Shown piece after piece: positions 20,961 through 31,994 of a DNA stretch of 32,811 nucleotides (position 1 is its first letter; each line of letters begins with the position of its first letter). Both the position numbers and the translations under genes were made by a program. Source of the DNA: Gnetum montanum (Eukaryota > Streptophyta > Gnetopsida > Gnetales > Gnetaceae). Under the pieces are notes generated by a model. That model saw only the letters and a list, made by a program, of their open reading frames with translations. It was not told the origin of the DNA and did not search any database. The stretch covers positions 314,618 through 347,428 of the forward strand of contig MNCI01017751.1 of NCBI GenBank assembly GCA_015680685.1. Reading direction: 5' to 3'.

Positions 20961-22950
20961 CTGTAATCAAAACATGACCAAGGATTAGCACTTAATGTGT
21001 AACTTTAAAACATTTGGAATACCTTATCTCTTGGGGTAGTTACACTTGGCGAAGTTATGGTCATGGCCAATTTAATTATTTGAATATTATTTTATTATTA
21101 TCTAATTAAATCGGTTATTGGAGTATGTTGGAAGCGTTTAACTTCTATAAGTTGATGATTTAATATTATTTTATTTATTAAACCCATGGGGGAGTTAGAA
21201 AAATTCTAAAAAAATTTCTATCAAAAACCTAAGGTTTATGGCCCCCACAACGTAAAGTGTACCTTCAAAAGTTGCAAGACTAAAGAATGAAGTGAATTGA
21301 ATAAACGATTTGAAAGTTATGGGCTTTGGAAGATTTTGAGCTCTAAAATATTGCAAAAACTCCCCTTATGTTTAAAACAAATGACAAAAAATTCCTAAGT
21401 GATGGGTGCTATATATAGAATTTTTTTCATGCATCAATTAGGCCACATCAACAAGGCCTGGTCAACGTGGTCGACTACATCAACTATGCCTAATCGATGT
21501 GGCTATTGACCATAGTTTGACCAAGTCAAAAGTTAAAAAATATAAGGAGTTTTTGAGTGAAATTGAAATCAAATGGAAGCACAAGAAGCCAAGAATACAA
21601 TGAGATGCATGAAGAAGGCTTGATATTTCACAAAACTTGAAGATTGATTGGAGAATGCAATTTTATTAGAGAAATGCCTTAGGGAGCACATAGTTGGATG
21701 CAACCAATGGAGAATGCAAAAGATTTGATTGCAAAAATTCCTAAGGATAAGGGACTTAACTAATCCAGCCAAGAGTTATGTAAGTGGATCCTCCCCATAG
21801 TAGGCTCATGTCCATTTTTTCCCTTGCACAACCTTAACTAACGAGTCTATGGGCCCCACAATTGATTACTAATGATGAAAAGTTAAGGACTAAATCTAGA
21901 AGATTCTACCCAATAATTTCAACACATCAAACTAAATCATTGAACAAAAACATGGAAATCAGTAGTGAGGTAACTTATGGAGAGCATTGATGGATGAGAT
22001 AAAGAGTTAAATGGATTTCCCAATCATGAGCACATGAATTCCCTTGTAACTTTTATGATTAAATGACTTGATAAAGTTGATCCTTAGTCTAAATCAAAAC
22101 CAACCACTTTACTGACTTTATATTACCACTCTAGGATTGGCCACCCCCTCAAGACATAAGAATGCTCCCACAAACAACCATCATTCCTTATTTGAGAAGA
22201 AAGAGAAGCAATAAGTTAGAAAGGGCCTTAGTTAGAGGGGGCCTTAAGGCATAGGTAACATGTCTTTCTAGTGTCATAACCAATGCTTGTAGCCCATTAT
22301 TTTGTCTAAGGGGTGTGTTTTAAATTTTCATCATGTTTTTTCTTTTTTGGATTTTTGGATGGGAACCACACCATGCAAAGACTTATTCAACTTCCTATTA
22401 TTGGTTGACAAGGAACAGTAAAAAATCCATGAAAAACACTCATGCACTCAAGTGAGTAGAGAGGGACAAAGAGTACCGAGTCCTCTTTAAGTCACACCCT
22501 TTTCAAACCTTTAAATCTTTCAAAAGTTTGGAAATTACCAAGGTCTCAAGTTTGTTAAGGTTTTATTAATGAAAAAGGAACCTCATACTTCCAAAATCAG
22601 AAAGACCATAGAGTTGGTGGATGGATGGATGATGTGGACCTGCTACCTATTCCATGAAAAAGAAACTTTGTCTTAGTTATCGGTCATCAAAATTCAAAAA
22701 TAGAAACTAGACATTAGCAATCAAAAACATTAGGTACAAACCACCATTAGTAAACAACTATAGCATCACTAAGTCCTATTAGCAATAAATAAATTTTATT
22801 AGAAAACAAGAAAAATTCACACCACAATAAAGGAAAATATAAAATAAATTATAAAATATCCAAAAAAAATAAAACATACTAATGATGTTGTAAAACAAAA
22901 ATTTGGAAAAATAACAAAGTGTAAAAAAAAAGTTGAAAAGTTGAAGAGCC
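20961..22950 (-). other. Long spacer between integrase and extra ORF, element B
   Basis: About 2 kb without a credible ORF, collinear with 800-2,340 of element A. The best-conserved block (22,220-22,390 against 1,610-1,800) shares AAAGGGCCTTA, GGTAACAT.TCTTT, GCTTGTAGCCCAT and AACCACACCATGCAAAGACT. The end next to the extra ORF carries a splice-acceptor-like sequence, so the spacer could have been an intron in the spliced message. It ends at the integrase C-terminus (MGEMAIHANH). Confidence 0.65.
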
Positions 22951-24230
22951 ATTTTAATGATTAGCATGGATGGCCATCTCCCCCATGACTGAGTGGAAAT
23001 GAGGAGATTGAAAGATTGATTGTGATTGTCCATCCAATGAGACATTGATTTCACTAGCATGCTTGGACTTGTGGAAAGGTTTTAGTTGTTGCAAGTTGGC
23101 CAGCTGTTGCTTGTTTGGGCTCTTAGGTTTGTAAATTAACATGACCCCTCAAGGAAAGGTTTCATAAATGATGTAAGGCCCTTCCCACAACAATTGGAAC
23201 TTAGTTCATTGAGGTACATGTGTGGGGTTCCAGTAGAGGACCTTGTCTTGAGGTTGAAATTTTACCTTTTATATTTTAAGGTCATGGCATTGTTTATAGA
23301 ATGCTTTGTGCACTTTATTCAAAGATAGGGCTACCAATTGATTTTCATCTAGCACATTAAGATTGATCAATCTCTTTTTTTGTGTTGGGCTCAGGTTAAG
23401 ATCCAAGTCATAGGCTGTTGAAAGTGTACAAAGCACAAATTGAATTAGAAGAGTTGGTAATTTTTCATAGACCAGCTCATAGGAAGAGTATCCTATAGGA
23501 AGCTTCCATGTGGAGTAGTAGGCCCAAAATGCATTATTCAATTTCATGCTCCAGTCTCTCCTATATTTGCTAGTTGTTCAAGTTATAATCTTAGTGATCT
23601 CCCTATTGGTAACCTCTACTTGACCATTGGCTTGGGGATGGTAGGATGTTAGCTTATGTTCAACTTCCAAGTGTTACATGATCTTGTAAAAAGGAGCACT
23701 TGTAAAATAAGTACCATTGTTAGAAATTAGTATACATGGCACTCCAAACCTATTTACAACATTTTTTTGTATGAACTAAGCAGTAATGAAAGATGTACTA
23801 TTGGTAACAACTAATGCTTCTACCCATATGGTACAATAGTCAATAGTGACTATTATGTATGCCTTTTCATTTGGCATGGGCATGATGGAACCATGAAGTC
23901 TATGCCCTAGATATTGAAGGGTTCCAGTGGTTGGATCCACTATTGAGGCTCCTCCATTCAAGTGGTCATCTTACCATCTCGTTGATAGCATTCACAAGAG
24001 TAGATGAATTGGTGGGCATTCCTAAAGATTATCGACCAATAATACCTTGCCATCAAGATCTTAATGACCATGCATCTCCCTACATAATGGCCCCCACAAG
24101 GACCCTCATGAGTGTCTTGGAGAATGCATAGTTGAGCACCATTAGGAACACACCAATGAACTAGGTCATTAATGCACATCTTGTAAAGGTGTTCATTAAT
24201 CTCCATGAAGCATTTGGCCTAATGAAGAAA
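22950..24230 (-). pseudogene. Integrase remnant, element B
   Basis: Integrase inserts the cDNA into the host genome. The minus strand shows the zinc-binding N-terminus (THEGPCGGHY and SCECYQRDGK, about 23,965-24,110; the last Cys of the finger appears as Tyr), then the core with Asp in VTIDYCTIWVEA (codon 23,839-23,841), ISNNGTYF where the second catalytic Asp has become Asn (23,719-23,721), and Glu in NGQVEVTNREI (23,614-23,616). Spacings are near those of gypsy integrases. The C-terminal part ends LANLQQLKPFHKSKHAS. There are scattered stops. Element A lacks almost all of this domain. Confidence 0.9.
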
Positions 24231-24319
24231 CTATTATTTCTTTTAGAAGTCTAGGTCTTGTGGAATCTCCTAAGTGAGAAGATAAGTAAGGATTCCATCA
24301 TACCATTTTGGTTCAATGG

Positions 24320-24800
24320 GGACTTGTTCATTTATTGCACTGGCAAAGAGGAGTTCATTACAAAATTGATCAGAGAGTGGACTCTCATCCTCTTTGTAGT
24401 CCCATTGTAACCAAGAAAAGTAATTAGCAACCACATTCTTAGTCTCCTTTCAATCTACGAGTGTAAGATAGAACTACTACAAGATCACTAGCCACTGTAT
24501 AACATAGGTGCTCATCATTGGTTTATTCATTAGAAAGTGGATGGCACTATGGTCAGTGTGCACAAACATGTTCTATCCAAGTACATAGTGCCTAAACATT
24601 TCTAAGGCATACACCATTGTCATGAGCTCTTTTCTTGTTGTGATGTAATTGAACTATGCACCCACAATGCTTCAGCTTGCACAATGAATGTAATATGGAT
24701 GTTTCTAATCATCCAACTATGTAAGCACAACTCCCAAGGAATAGTTTGATGCATCTATCATAATGTAAAATGGTCAAGACCAATTAGGTGCTCATAAAAT
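24320..24800 (-). pseudogene. RNase H remnant, element B
   Basis: Aligns with 2,550-2,790 of element A and includes the middle part that A lacks (about 24,510-24,708, the minus strand of a VHTDHSAIHFL-like region). The conserved end near 24,330-24,430 corresponds to the DHLSRL part of A. Stops are frequent. Confidence 0.75.
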
Positions 24801-25111
24801 TGGAGTCTATATAAGCTTCTCCTTAAGCCATTGAAATGCCTTTTTGCATTCCTTTGTTAATATGAACGAATCATCTTTCTTTGTCAACTCAACCAATGGT
24901 TTTGCAATATTAGAGAAATTTTCTATGAATCATTGATAGTAGCCAATGTGTCCAAGGAATGACCAAACATCTTTAATGGGTTCTAGTGAGTGGGTTACTC
25001 CTTGGATAACCCTAATCTTTTAAAGGTCTACCTCAATCCCTACTTGAGAAATTCTATGTCCTAACACAATGTCCTCCTAGACCATGAGATGGCTCTTTTG
25101 CCAATTGATGA

Positions 25112-25150
25112 GACGCGAGTTGCACTAGGCCGCGATATCGCGTCTTCTCN
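25112..25150. other. CpG-rich foreign-looking block next to an N
   Basis: Includes AGACGCGA and its inverse TCGCGTCT and a CCGCGATATCGCG core, unlike the CpG-poor surroundings. It is inside the RT of B, and element A continues here without it. It ends in a single N. Confidence 0.6.
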
Positions 25151-25514
25151 ACTACTAATCTACTACTAAAAAATGCTCAAAATAAGGTGTTGAAAAGTTA
25201 CAGGGGCATTACACAGGTCAAATGACATCTTTCAATATGTAAAAGTCCCCAATGGACTTGTGAATGTAGTTTTGGCTTGATCCTATGTTGCGATCTCAAT
25301 TTGGTTATAACCATTATAACCATCTAGAAAGTTGTAATAGTAATGCCTAAAGATGGTGTCCAACACCTAGTCTGCAAATGAAAATGGAAAATAAACTTTG
25401 AACATTGCCATGTTCAACAACCTAAAATCAATACACATCCTCCACTTACCATATTTTTTTGGCACAATCATAGTGGTTTAATCCACTTGCTACTTACAAT
25501 TGGATAAATGAACT

Positions 25515-25562
25515 NTTTGACGCAATGCATGAGTACGAATCAATTACGAGCATTGGATGCTN
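25515..25562. other. 46-base block bounded by single Ns
   Basis: The block lies between N at 25,515 and N at 25,562. RT-like frames resume on both sides (FIYPIVSSKW below, NPSINPKR above), but the block itself gives no RT-like residues in any frame. Confidence 0.6.
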
Positions 25563-25989
25563 AGCCACCATCATGACTATCTCTTTGGATTAATAGAAGG
25601 ATTAGTATAGATACGATGCTGGCATATCCTAGAATCAATCCCAGTGAGTTCAAGATATGACCAAGCAAAGGCTATTGACCATTTATTAACCACATTTAGT
25701 AACAATCTTTTCAGCTTAGGAGCAAGGTTGACATTGATTATCACTAGCTTGCCATTTTTGAAAAATGCATATTCCATGTTGGTAAGTAGAGTTTTCAACT
25801 CTAAGGGCTCCTATTTAAAACTATCAGGGATTTTTGACTCTCTTTAATTAGTATCATCAGGTTTATTATTGAAGAGTTGGCGATGAACTTGCTCCAATTC
25901 ATCCATGCCTTCAACATAGGCATAAGTTAGGCTCTTAGTAGGTTCCATGCAAAGTGTGCTACTTTTAGAATTAGTTGTTAGCCATTGGG

Positions 25990-26490
25990 TGCCCTCCTAT
26001 TTTGTGGTTGCTATGTATAGGCACTTTTGGATTTCAGATTCATCTACATACTATTTGCATGATTTCATGGATGTGCTTTTGATAGACTAGAGTTTCTACA
26101 CATAGTTGCACCCAGTATTGTTGTACGCAATACATGGAACTCTCTTCTTCTTAATATTTTCAAATGCATTTTCCTCAGAAATCTCCATGGAAATATCTCT
26201 AATGCCCATTCATGCATCAATAGTGCTCAACCAAGCCCTTCCCATAATGATTAGGAAGTCTCCCTTGTAATTGTCAACTTTAATCACCAAGAAATCAACA
26301 AGATACAACCAAGGAAATAGTGATGGACTAATTTGCCAATTCTAAATGGATGTTGCTTTTCTTAAGAGGAGGTAGGTTCCAATCATTATATATTTTATGG
26401 AAAATCGGATTAACACTAGAACCTAAATCAAGAAGAGCCTTGCATGGCTCATTTCTAGCAATCTACAAGTAGATGAGAGGACTTCTAGGA
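25990..26490 (-). pseudogene. Aspartic protease remnant, element B
   Basis: The minus strand encodes CKALLDLGSSVNPIF at about 26,405-26,450, as in element A, and a decayed downstream half with KGLVEHY in place of the RAWLS strand. LPPLKKSNIHLELAN lies between them. Stops and frame changes are present. Confidence 0.75.
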
Positions 26491-26699
26491 TCAGCTCTTT
26501 TCTTGGGAAGGTTAATAACCTTGATGCAATTAGATAAAGCATGGGTTAACATGACTATGTAGATCTTGGTAGGCATTTCATTTAAAGGGCTCTCAAAAGA
26601 AATGGATGTAGAGGATGAGGGAGACATAGGGTGACTAGCCGCATAAGTTGGTGAGGGCTTTGTAGGGGTATTGATTTAGAAGAATTATCTTTTACGAGA

Positions 26700-28975
26700 T
26701 CTACATTCTAAGCCACTTGGCTAAGGAGCTTGTTGTAACTTAATAGTCCTAGTAGCATTACATTGCTATGACTACATAGGAATTTTTTCCTGCATGGATG
26801 GAGCATGTGGTAATTAGGTTGAAGGTGAAGGAACATGTGTTGAAGGATAAGAAGGATGATAAGGATATGAGGATTCCCCTTTAGGAGATGGAGAATGAGT
26901 TCTATAGTACTTTGGAGGGTAGTAGTGATGCTAAAAGGAAGTGTGACTGGAAGAGTCACGTAGAGACATGGGTTGTTGAACATAGTACCCATATGGATCT
27001 AGCTATTTGTAAGGGTACTACTACCTTAGTGGTGGCATCCCCCACAACTATAGGTGTTGCCACTAATGGTACTACTCGTATGGTTGTGGTGGAGCTCGAC
27101 CTGGATAATAAGCTTGCTATTACTAGTGGAACTACCTTGGGTTGCCTTAAGAATAAGGAAACCTTTTGGGTACTTTTCTTCATGTCAATCTAGGATTTAG
27201 AGCATACATCCTAGATTCTTGTAAGTGTGACACAATAGGACAACATCCCTTGGGATGTTCATATTGGTAGATGTCAGTCACATCCATCATCATCATCTGA
27301 TTCTAAGTCCATAACTTCTTCTACTATAGCAGCTTTGCCCTTACCCCTTTGATAGGAATGTTCAGCTTTCTTCCTTCTCCTACAGTCATGATCACTACTT
27401 TGCTCTTTGGGTTCTTTTACAATTTTTAGAGCTATTTGAATTTTTTTCATCCAAATATTCCCACATTTTATCAACCTTAGCCAAAATTTTAGACATAGGT
27501 TTTTGAATTGGTAAACTTTTTTGCTACATCACTTCATCAAGTGGTGCATCCCCCTCACTATCATAGAATTGAACATCCCTTGTTCTAAGGGAAAGGTCCT
27601 AGTTATACTCCTTAGCACTTTCTCATTTTTTCAACTCACTTTCTTCTTTTGCAAATTACTTAATTGGCCTTTAAATCTAATGGGCTCTTAGTTTTGATAG
27701 TCTCCCTTGGGTACAAACCCCAAGAGTTCTCCTCATTTCTAATTAGAGCCCATCTATGATATGGAAAAGCTACTCTCGTTGAGAATAACCATGGCTAGGA
27801 CATCTATGCAAAAGGGAATCATACTTTCCCATGGCTAAATCCAAGGGTTCATGTGTTTCTTATTGCCAGTATTGGATTTGCTTTCTCAAATTGGACACTC
27901 TAGAGTATGTCTGATATTTATCATTAAATAACTCAAGCATTGTACTCCATCTATAAATTGATTCCAACTTTAAGGAGTAGTATCAACTTTTTGCTTCTTT
28001 TATGATTGTTTTGGAAAATAGCTTAATTTTTTGCTATTCATTTTCTATGTTCTGCAAGATACATGCATTGTGAAAGGCTTGAAGATGAGTATGTGGATTT
28101 GAGTTATATCCCCCTCAAATCTAGGGATATTGTTTATATCCAACCTTTTGATTCTGCTATCTTTTACATGCTTGGTTGGAATTTTGACTACCTCTACAAT
28201 GTTCAGCATGCTTCAAGTTACAAAAAAAGGTTCGTCATCATCATGATTTTGATTATGCCTATGATGTTCCCTGCTACCCCTTCATTCATGGTAGGGCCTA
28301 CAATCATTGTCCCACTATTCACCTCCATCACAGTTTCATCCTCTATGGTGTCAGTTAGAACTAGAAGAGAAAGAAGAAGATACAAATGAAAAGGACAATG
28401 AGGGAAAAGGACTTCCACCATCATGATGTCTGCCACCTTCTCTCCACTTGTCTCAACCATGATCATTAGGTTTATTGTCATCACAATGCTTGCCCAAGCC
28501 CCTACCTTGACTCCCACTTTTGCTTGAACCTAGATTGTTGATAGTGAACTACAGATTCGGGTTCAAGCCTTAGAGGGGTTTAGGGAGGATCCTCTATATC
28601 ATTTTGGATTAACAGAAATAAGGGATTAGTAAATTGTTTCTCCTTTGTAGCTTCATGGCATTTCTCCTGATGCTGATCTCATTTACATTGTGTTTTTGTG
28701 AGATGGTAGTCCTAATAGTCATGGTCTTGCACAACATATTCATCATAGAGATCCTAGATGCCCAACCTCTTAAAAGTTTGGAGTAGCATCCCAGGAATAG
28801 ATTGGTTGGGAGGTAACACAATGCTATCCTTCTCCATATCTCTCCACTGCAACTATTCATCCTAATGTAGGATGAAGATGAAATTAGATACAAACTCATC
28901 TGGATGAGTTTACATCACTTTGAATTCTTGGAGCACTAGTGGTTTTGATTCATCATGCCTATGAGAAGAAGACAT
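26700..28975 (-). pseudogene. Gag remnant, element B
   Basis: The minus strand starts at an ATG at 28,975 (MSSSHRHDESKPL), 136 bp from the PBS. A capsid-like part follows around 27,700-28,120: NPHTHLQAFHNAC, IKLFSKTIIKEAKS, MLELFNDKYQTYS and LLHRCPSHGYS, matching Retrotrans_gag spacing (P.HL, LFP..L...A..W, LLRRCPHHG). Then come a basic stretch (RRRKKAEHSYQRGKGKA), an acidic run (EEVMDLESDDDDGCD, near 27,280-27,310), and a zinc knuckle whose HPKGCC half is at about 27,240-27,260 in a shifted frame. A Pro/Gln/Tyr-rich linker runs to 26,700. Stops and frameshifts are many. Confidence 0.82.
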
Positions 28976-29110
28976 TTTGGATTAAAGAAAAATTTAGTGT
29001 GCTTAAATTATTATTATTATTATTTCGAATGATTGTGACCTTAGGGTTCATTTCAAAAATCTTAAATAATATTCACCAAGTCCTAGATAGTGCATGTATC
29101 AAACTATAAG

Positions 29111-29128
29111 TCCCTAGCAATGGCACCA
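29111..29128 (-). promoter_or_regulatory. Primer binding site (tRNA-Asp type, decayed)
   Basis: On the minus strand TGGTGCCATTGCTAGGGA abuts the LTR. It equals the Athila-type PBS complementary to plant tRNA-Asp (TGGCGCCGTTGCCGGGGA) except for four changes, all C to T or G to A at CpG positions. Confidence 0.8.
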
Positions 29129-29705
29129 ATGATGAGTGGCGAGTAGAACCTACACTCAACCATATGAATCACTAAGCATTCATGCATGATCTAGTCAAAT
29201 TCCATGGACTTATAACCTTCTAAGTACACTGGTCTCTCTAGGAAGTGAAACTAACCATTGTAATCATTGTCTTCTCAATTACACTTGTAAAATGCAATGG
29301 TATGATTAAGTGCAATTGAGGCATATGATTTTTATCATTTTTATGTTTTATGTTTTAAGTCACCTAAGAATACAAAATAATGAATAAAATAATTAAATTG
29401 CTAATTTCTTCTGACTAGCGACACCTAACTAATCCTAAAATAAGCATCCATTCCCACTTTTTGTACACATCCTAAGCACGTTTAACACTACAAGGTTACC
29501 AAACATTAAGCATTACTGAAATTACCAAGTGCCAAGCATATGCTAGAAGTGATTGTCATTATGTGATTAATTAATTGCTATTTAATTTAGCTTAATTAAT
29601 TACTTAATTACTTAAAGCATTAAAGAAAATTGCATAAAACATTAAATGCATAAATAAACAATTAATCTATTTCAAAGTGTTGCAAGGATTATCAAAAAGC
29701 TCATC

Positions 29706-29711
29706 TTTATT
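29706..29711 (-). terminator. LTR polyadenylation signal AATAAA
   Basis: Minus-strand AATAAA with the same setting as in the A LTR (TAAAGATGAGCT follows on the minus strand in both). Confidence 0.65.
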
Positions 29712-29880
29712 GTTGCACACACTGTTGTGCTCAAGTACAACACTGCTTGAATAAAGATTCGTACACTCTTTAACTTCTTCTATGAGCAGTTAGAAAAATA
29801 TTCTAACTTTCAAGGAAGAAAATTGTAGGACCTCTGCTACAACTATGACAAAAGATGTCATAAACATGATGAGTGAGTAC

Positions 29881-29889
29881 ATATTTATA
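29881..29889 (-). promoter_or_regulatory. LTR TATA box (TATAAATAT)
   Basis: Identical to the TATA box of the A LTR at 275-283. Confidence 0.75.
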
Positions 29890-30240
29890 GGCAAAAATAA
29901 ACATTGCATCAAAGAGGCGACATTAATGCATCAAATCCCATGTTGATGTAGCTGTGTCGATGGGACCACATTGACAAGTCCTTGTCATCAAAACCCAAGA
30001 AAATGTGAGTCATCACAAGGTCACAATGCTATTGCTATTTTCTTTCAAAGTTATGGAACCAGAATAAGGTATCTACATTTGGATTTTATAGGTGTTGAAT
30101 TGCTATTTTTAGGACCTGCACATCACTATCATGATTACTGATAGATTGATTTCAATTTGCAAGTTATGATGGCTACAATTCTCATCATAGTTACCATTTA
30201 TAGTAAGTTTGGAATACACTATAGCTACCAAAGCTCATTC

Positions 30241-30260
30241 GTTTACTATAAATAGTAAAC
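30241..30260 (+). promoter_or_regulatory. TATA box within a palindrome (element E LTR)
   Basis: GTTTACTAT and ATAGTAAAC form 9-bp arms around AA, placing TATAAATA (30,247-30,254) at the centre. A further inverted partner TTTATAGTAA is at 30,198-30,207. Confidence 0.6.
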
Positions 30261-31029
30261 AAACTTTTGTAACTACGTTGACACCATCCCAACTACACTA
30301 GCCTTGGTGGACTATGCTAAAGTTGTTTGAAAATGTTAAAAATCATGGAAAATGTTGGATAGTGTGAAGAACTTTGGAAACCATGGGAAATGTTGAAAAT
30401 TGCAAGAAAATGCTACTAGAAATCATGGAAAATGTTATCTATGTTGGCCATTGTTGGGAAACTAGAAATGGAAATGAAAATGAAAAATGTCACCAATTCC
30501 AAAATGGAAATTCCCAACAGTCCAACAGTGCATCTTCATTCAGTTTTGGTGGTGACTACATTGGGTTGGAAATGGAAATTTCCATCTATTCCATCTACAC
30601 TTAGGGGTAGATGGTTCTAGCGTAGTTGAAGCTATACCCTTATGAAAACCCATGAAAATAATGATTTTGGTCATTCCCAAGGCATTTTTAGCCTTCCCAA
30701 GCCCAAATATACACATGAGAACTTTTTCCACTTGGGAAGTGAGGCAATAACAACTTTTAGGAATTTTTCAACCCTAAAAGCCAAAGTATGCAAGATTGTA
30801 GTTCATGAACTAAAAATCTTACATTTACAATAGAATTTTGCCTCAACTTGGGAAATAAAGGTTATAATTTGCAACTTGAAATTTTGATGGTGTTTCACCT
30901 TTAATGTTTCCATTATGCTGCCAGTAGATATATAGGAGCCATAGATGTAGAAACTATAGTTGGAACCTCTATGACCCTATAGGAGCATGAATATATCTTG
31001 AATTGACTACTACAAATAGGACAAGTGAT

Positions 31030-31334
31030 GTAGAATCTTTTTCATATCCCAAATTATATCACTACAATACAATCAAATCTAATTTCAACAAAGAGTAAAC
31101 TAGTAATGGTAAAAACTAGAGCTAAGCATGCAAAAAATGAAGTACAAAGGTTGCAAGCTGAATTGACAACATTAAGATTAGAAAGAAGAGACCCTGCATA
31201 GTACATAGTGCTAGACTAGCTAGACAAATTCAGAATAGAACAAGTGGTCCAACTAATTGCCAAAAACATCCAAGTAGATATGAAGAAAGAAAAAGAAATG
31301 TGGAATGCCTTAATGATAGAAGCCCAAACATATG
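31030..31334 (+). pseudogene. Coiled-coil ORF fragment of element E
   Basis: The plus frame reads MVKTRAKHAKNEVQRLQAEL and then, after stops, LDKFRIEQVVQLIAKN and KKEKEMWNALMIEAQTY. The Leu/Glu/Lys pattern suggests a coiled coil. It does not resemble the start of gag in C or D although the leaders match, so E may carry a different first ORF or be recombinant. It is cut at ~31,334 by LTR F. Confidence 0.5.
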
Positions 31335-31808
31335 TGTACCGTCCGAAATCGTTGGTCTCCAGCTGGAAGGAAACAGAGACCGGGGGATCGCGAGACACGC
31401 ATAGAAGACCCTACCTTCGCTTGAGGGCAAGCTGGAACAGACGAAGGTAGAGTACCTTGGGTGGTTCGCACATGGATCAGACAAGGATTTCCCCAAACGT
31501 ACACCGAGGTGCTATACGCTGGGTTATACGTGAATGGTGTAACAGGCGTAAACAAAGCATAAACAGAGCGTAAACAGAATACATGCAACAATTAATGAAA
31601 ACTGTAATAGATTTTAGGAAGAAAATGTAGAAATATTATTGCAAAGTGAGAGTTACAATGCACCGGTCTAATGCAGTTGTGGCTTTCACACAAGGCAGAC
31701 GAATAGCCCCGGTGGATGCAGGGATGACTGTGAGCTGGTTCAAACTGTAGGCACAGTGTATGGAGGCTATATGCTCAGCATACCAGGTTGATGTCTAGCG
31801 TATAAGGT

Positions 31809-31893
31809 TTTTTTTTTTTTGCTCCAGTTCTCCACGTCTCTCTTTTGCTCTTTGGTTTGTTTAGAAATGCCAACCGGCTGACCCCCCCCCCCC
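31809..31893. repeat. Homopolymer tracts (T and C)
   Basis: A run of about 14 T near 31,809 and about 12 C near 31,882, both in LTR F. Lengths may be unreliable. Confidence 0.7.
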
Positions 31894-31917
31894 TCTCGGT
31901 GTAGTGAAAAATTGGGG

Positions 31918-31925
31918 CTTTTATA
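31918..31925 (-). promoter_or_regulatory. TATA box of LTR F (TATAAAAG)
   Basis: GTATAAAAGCCCC on the minus strand, a strong TATA consensus, about 60 bp from the edge of the repeat array. Confidence 0.7.
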
Positions 31926-31994
31926 CAGGTTTAGGGTGACACGTGGTGCATTGACTGGGTGCAGAAGCATAAAATTTACAAGTGTACAACATGT

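Larger units (their letters stand above)
24800..25860 (-). pseudogene. Reverse transcriptase remnant, element B
   Basis: Minus-strand motifs in order: NMEYAFFKNGKLVIIN (near 25,760), SRICQHRIYTNPSINPKR (near 25,610), FIYPIVSSKWIKPL (near 25,480), IVPKKYGK, and FLDGYNGYNQI then KTTFTSPLGTF (near 25,270). This follows the gypsy RT pattern. The part with the catalytic Asp pair is missing at the N at 25,150, where about 40 CpG-rich foreign-looking bases occur instead. A second odd stretch lies between Ns at 25,515 and 25,562, in the place of the LLDAG region. Both are better explained by assembly than by evolution. Confidence 0.85.
19385..30187 (-). mobile_element. Element B: near-complete but dead Athila-like Ty3/gypsy retrotransposon
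   Basis: Minus-strand order: 5' LTR (29,130-30,187), tRNA-Asp-type PBS, gag, protease, RT, RNase H, integrase, 2-kb spacer, extra ORF. The 3' end including the 3' LTR is missing at the junction with element D. Family resemblance to Athila rests on the PBS, the DLGSSVN protease core and the RT lead-in. Sequence after its outer LTR end (30,188) is the LTR of element E, so B probably inserted there. Four isolated features near 25.1-25.6 kb (Ns and foreign-looking bases) suggest assembly faults. Confidence 0.85.
29130..30187 (-). repeat. 5' LTR of element B (1,058 bp)
   Basis: On the minus strand it starts TGATGAG at 30,187 and ends CTCATCA at 29,130, next to the PBS. The TATA box is at 29,881-29,889 and the polyadenylation signal at 29,706-29,711. 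Parts align with the LTR of element A (60-283). The U3 of B lacks the CTCTAATAATTAGA repeats of A. Flanking TAGTT at 30,188-30,192 would be the target duplication, but no matching left flank survives. Confidence 0.8.
30188..31334 (+). mobile_element. Element E: LTR part, leader and start of coding region
   Basis: Plus-strand relative of element C. The TATA box is at 30,247-30,254. The leader at about 30,640-30,900 aligns with the leader of C (minus 14,990-14,733). 30,320-30,500 contains repeats of GAAAATGTT and ATCATGGAAAATGTT. E is cut on the left by element B and on the right by LTR F. No PBS was recognised. Confidence 0.65.
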
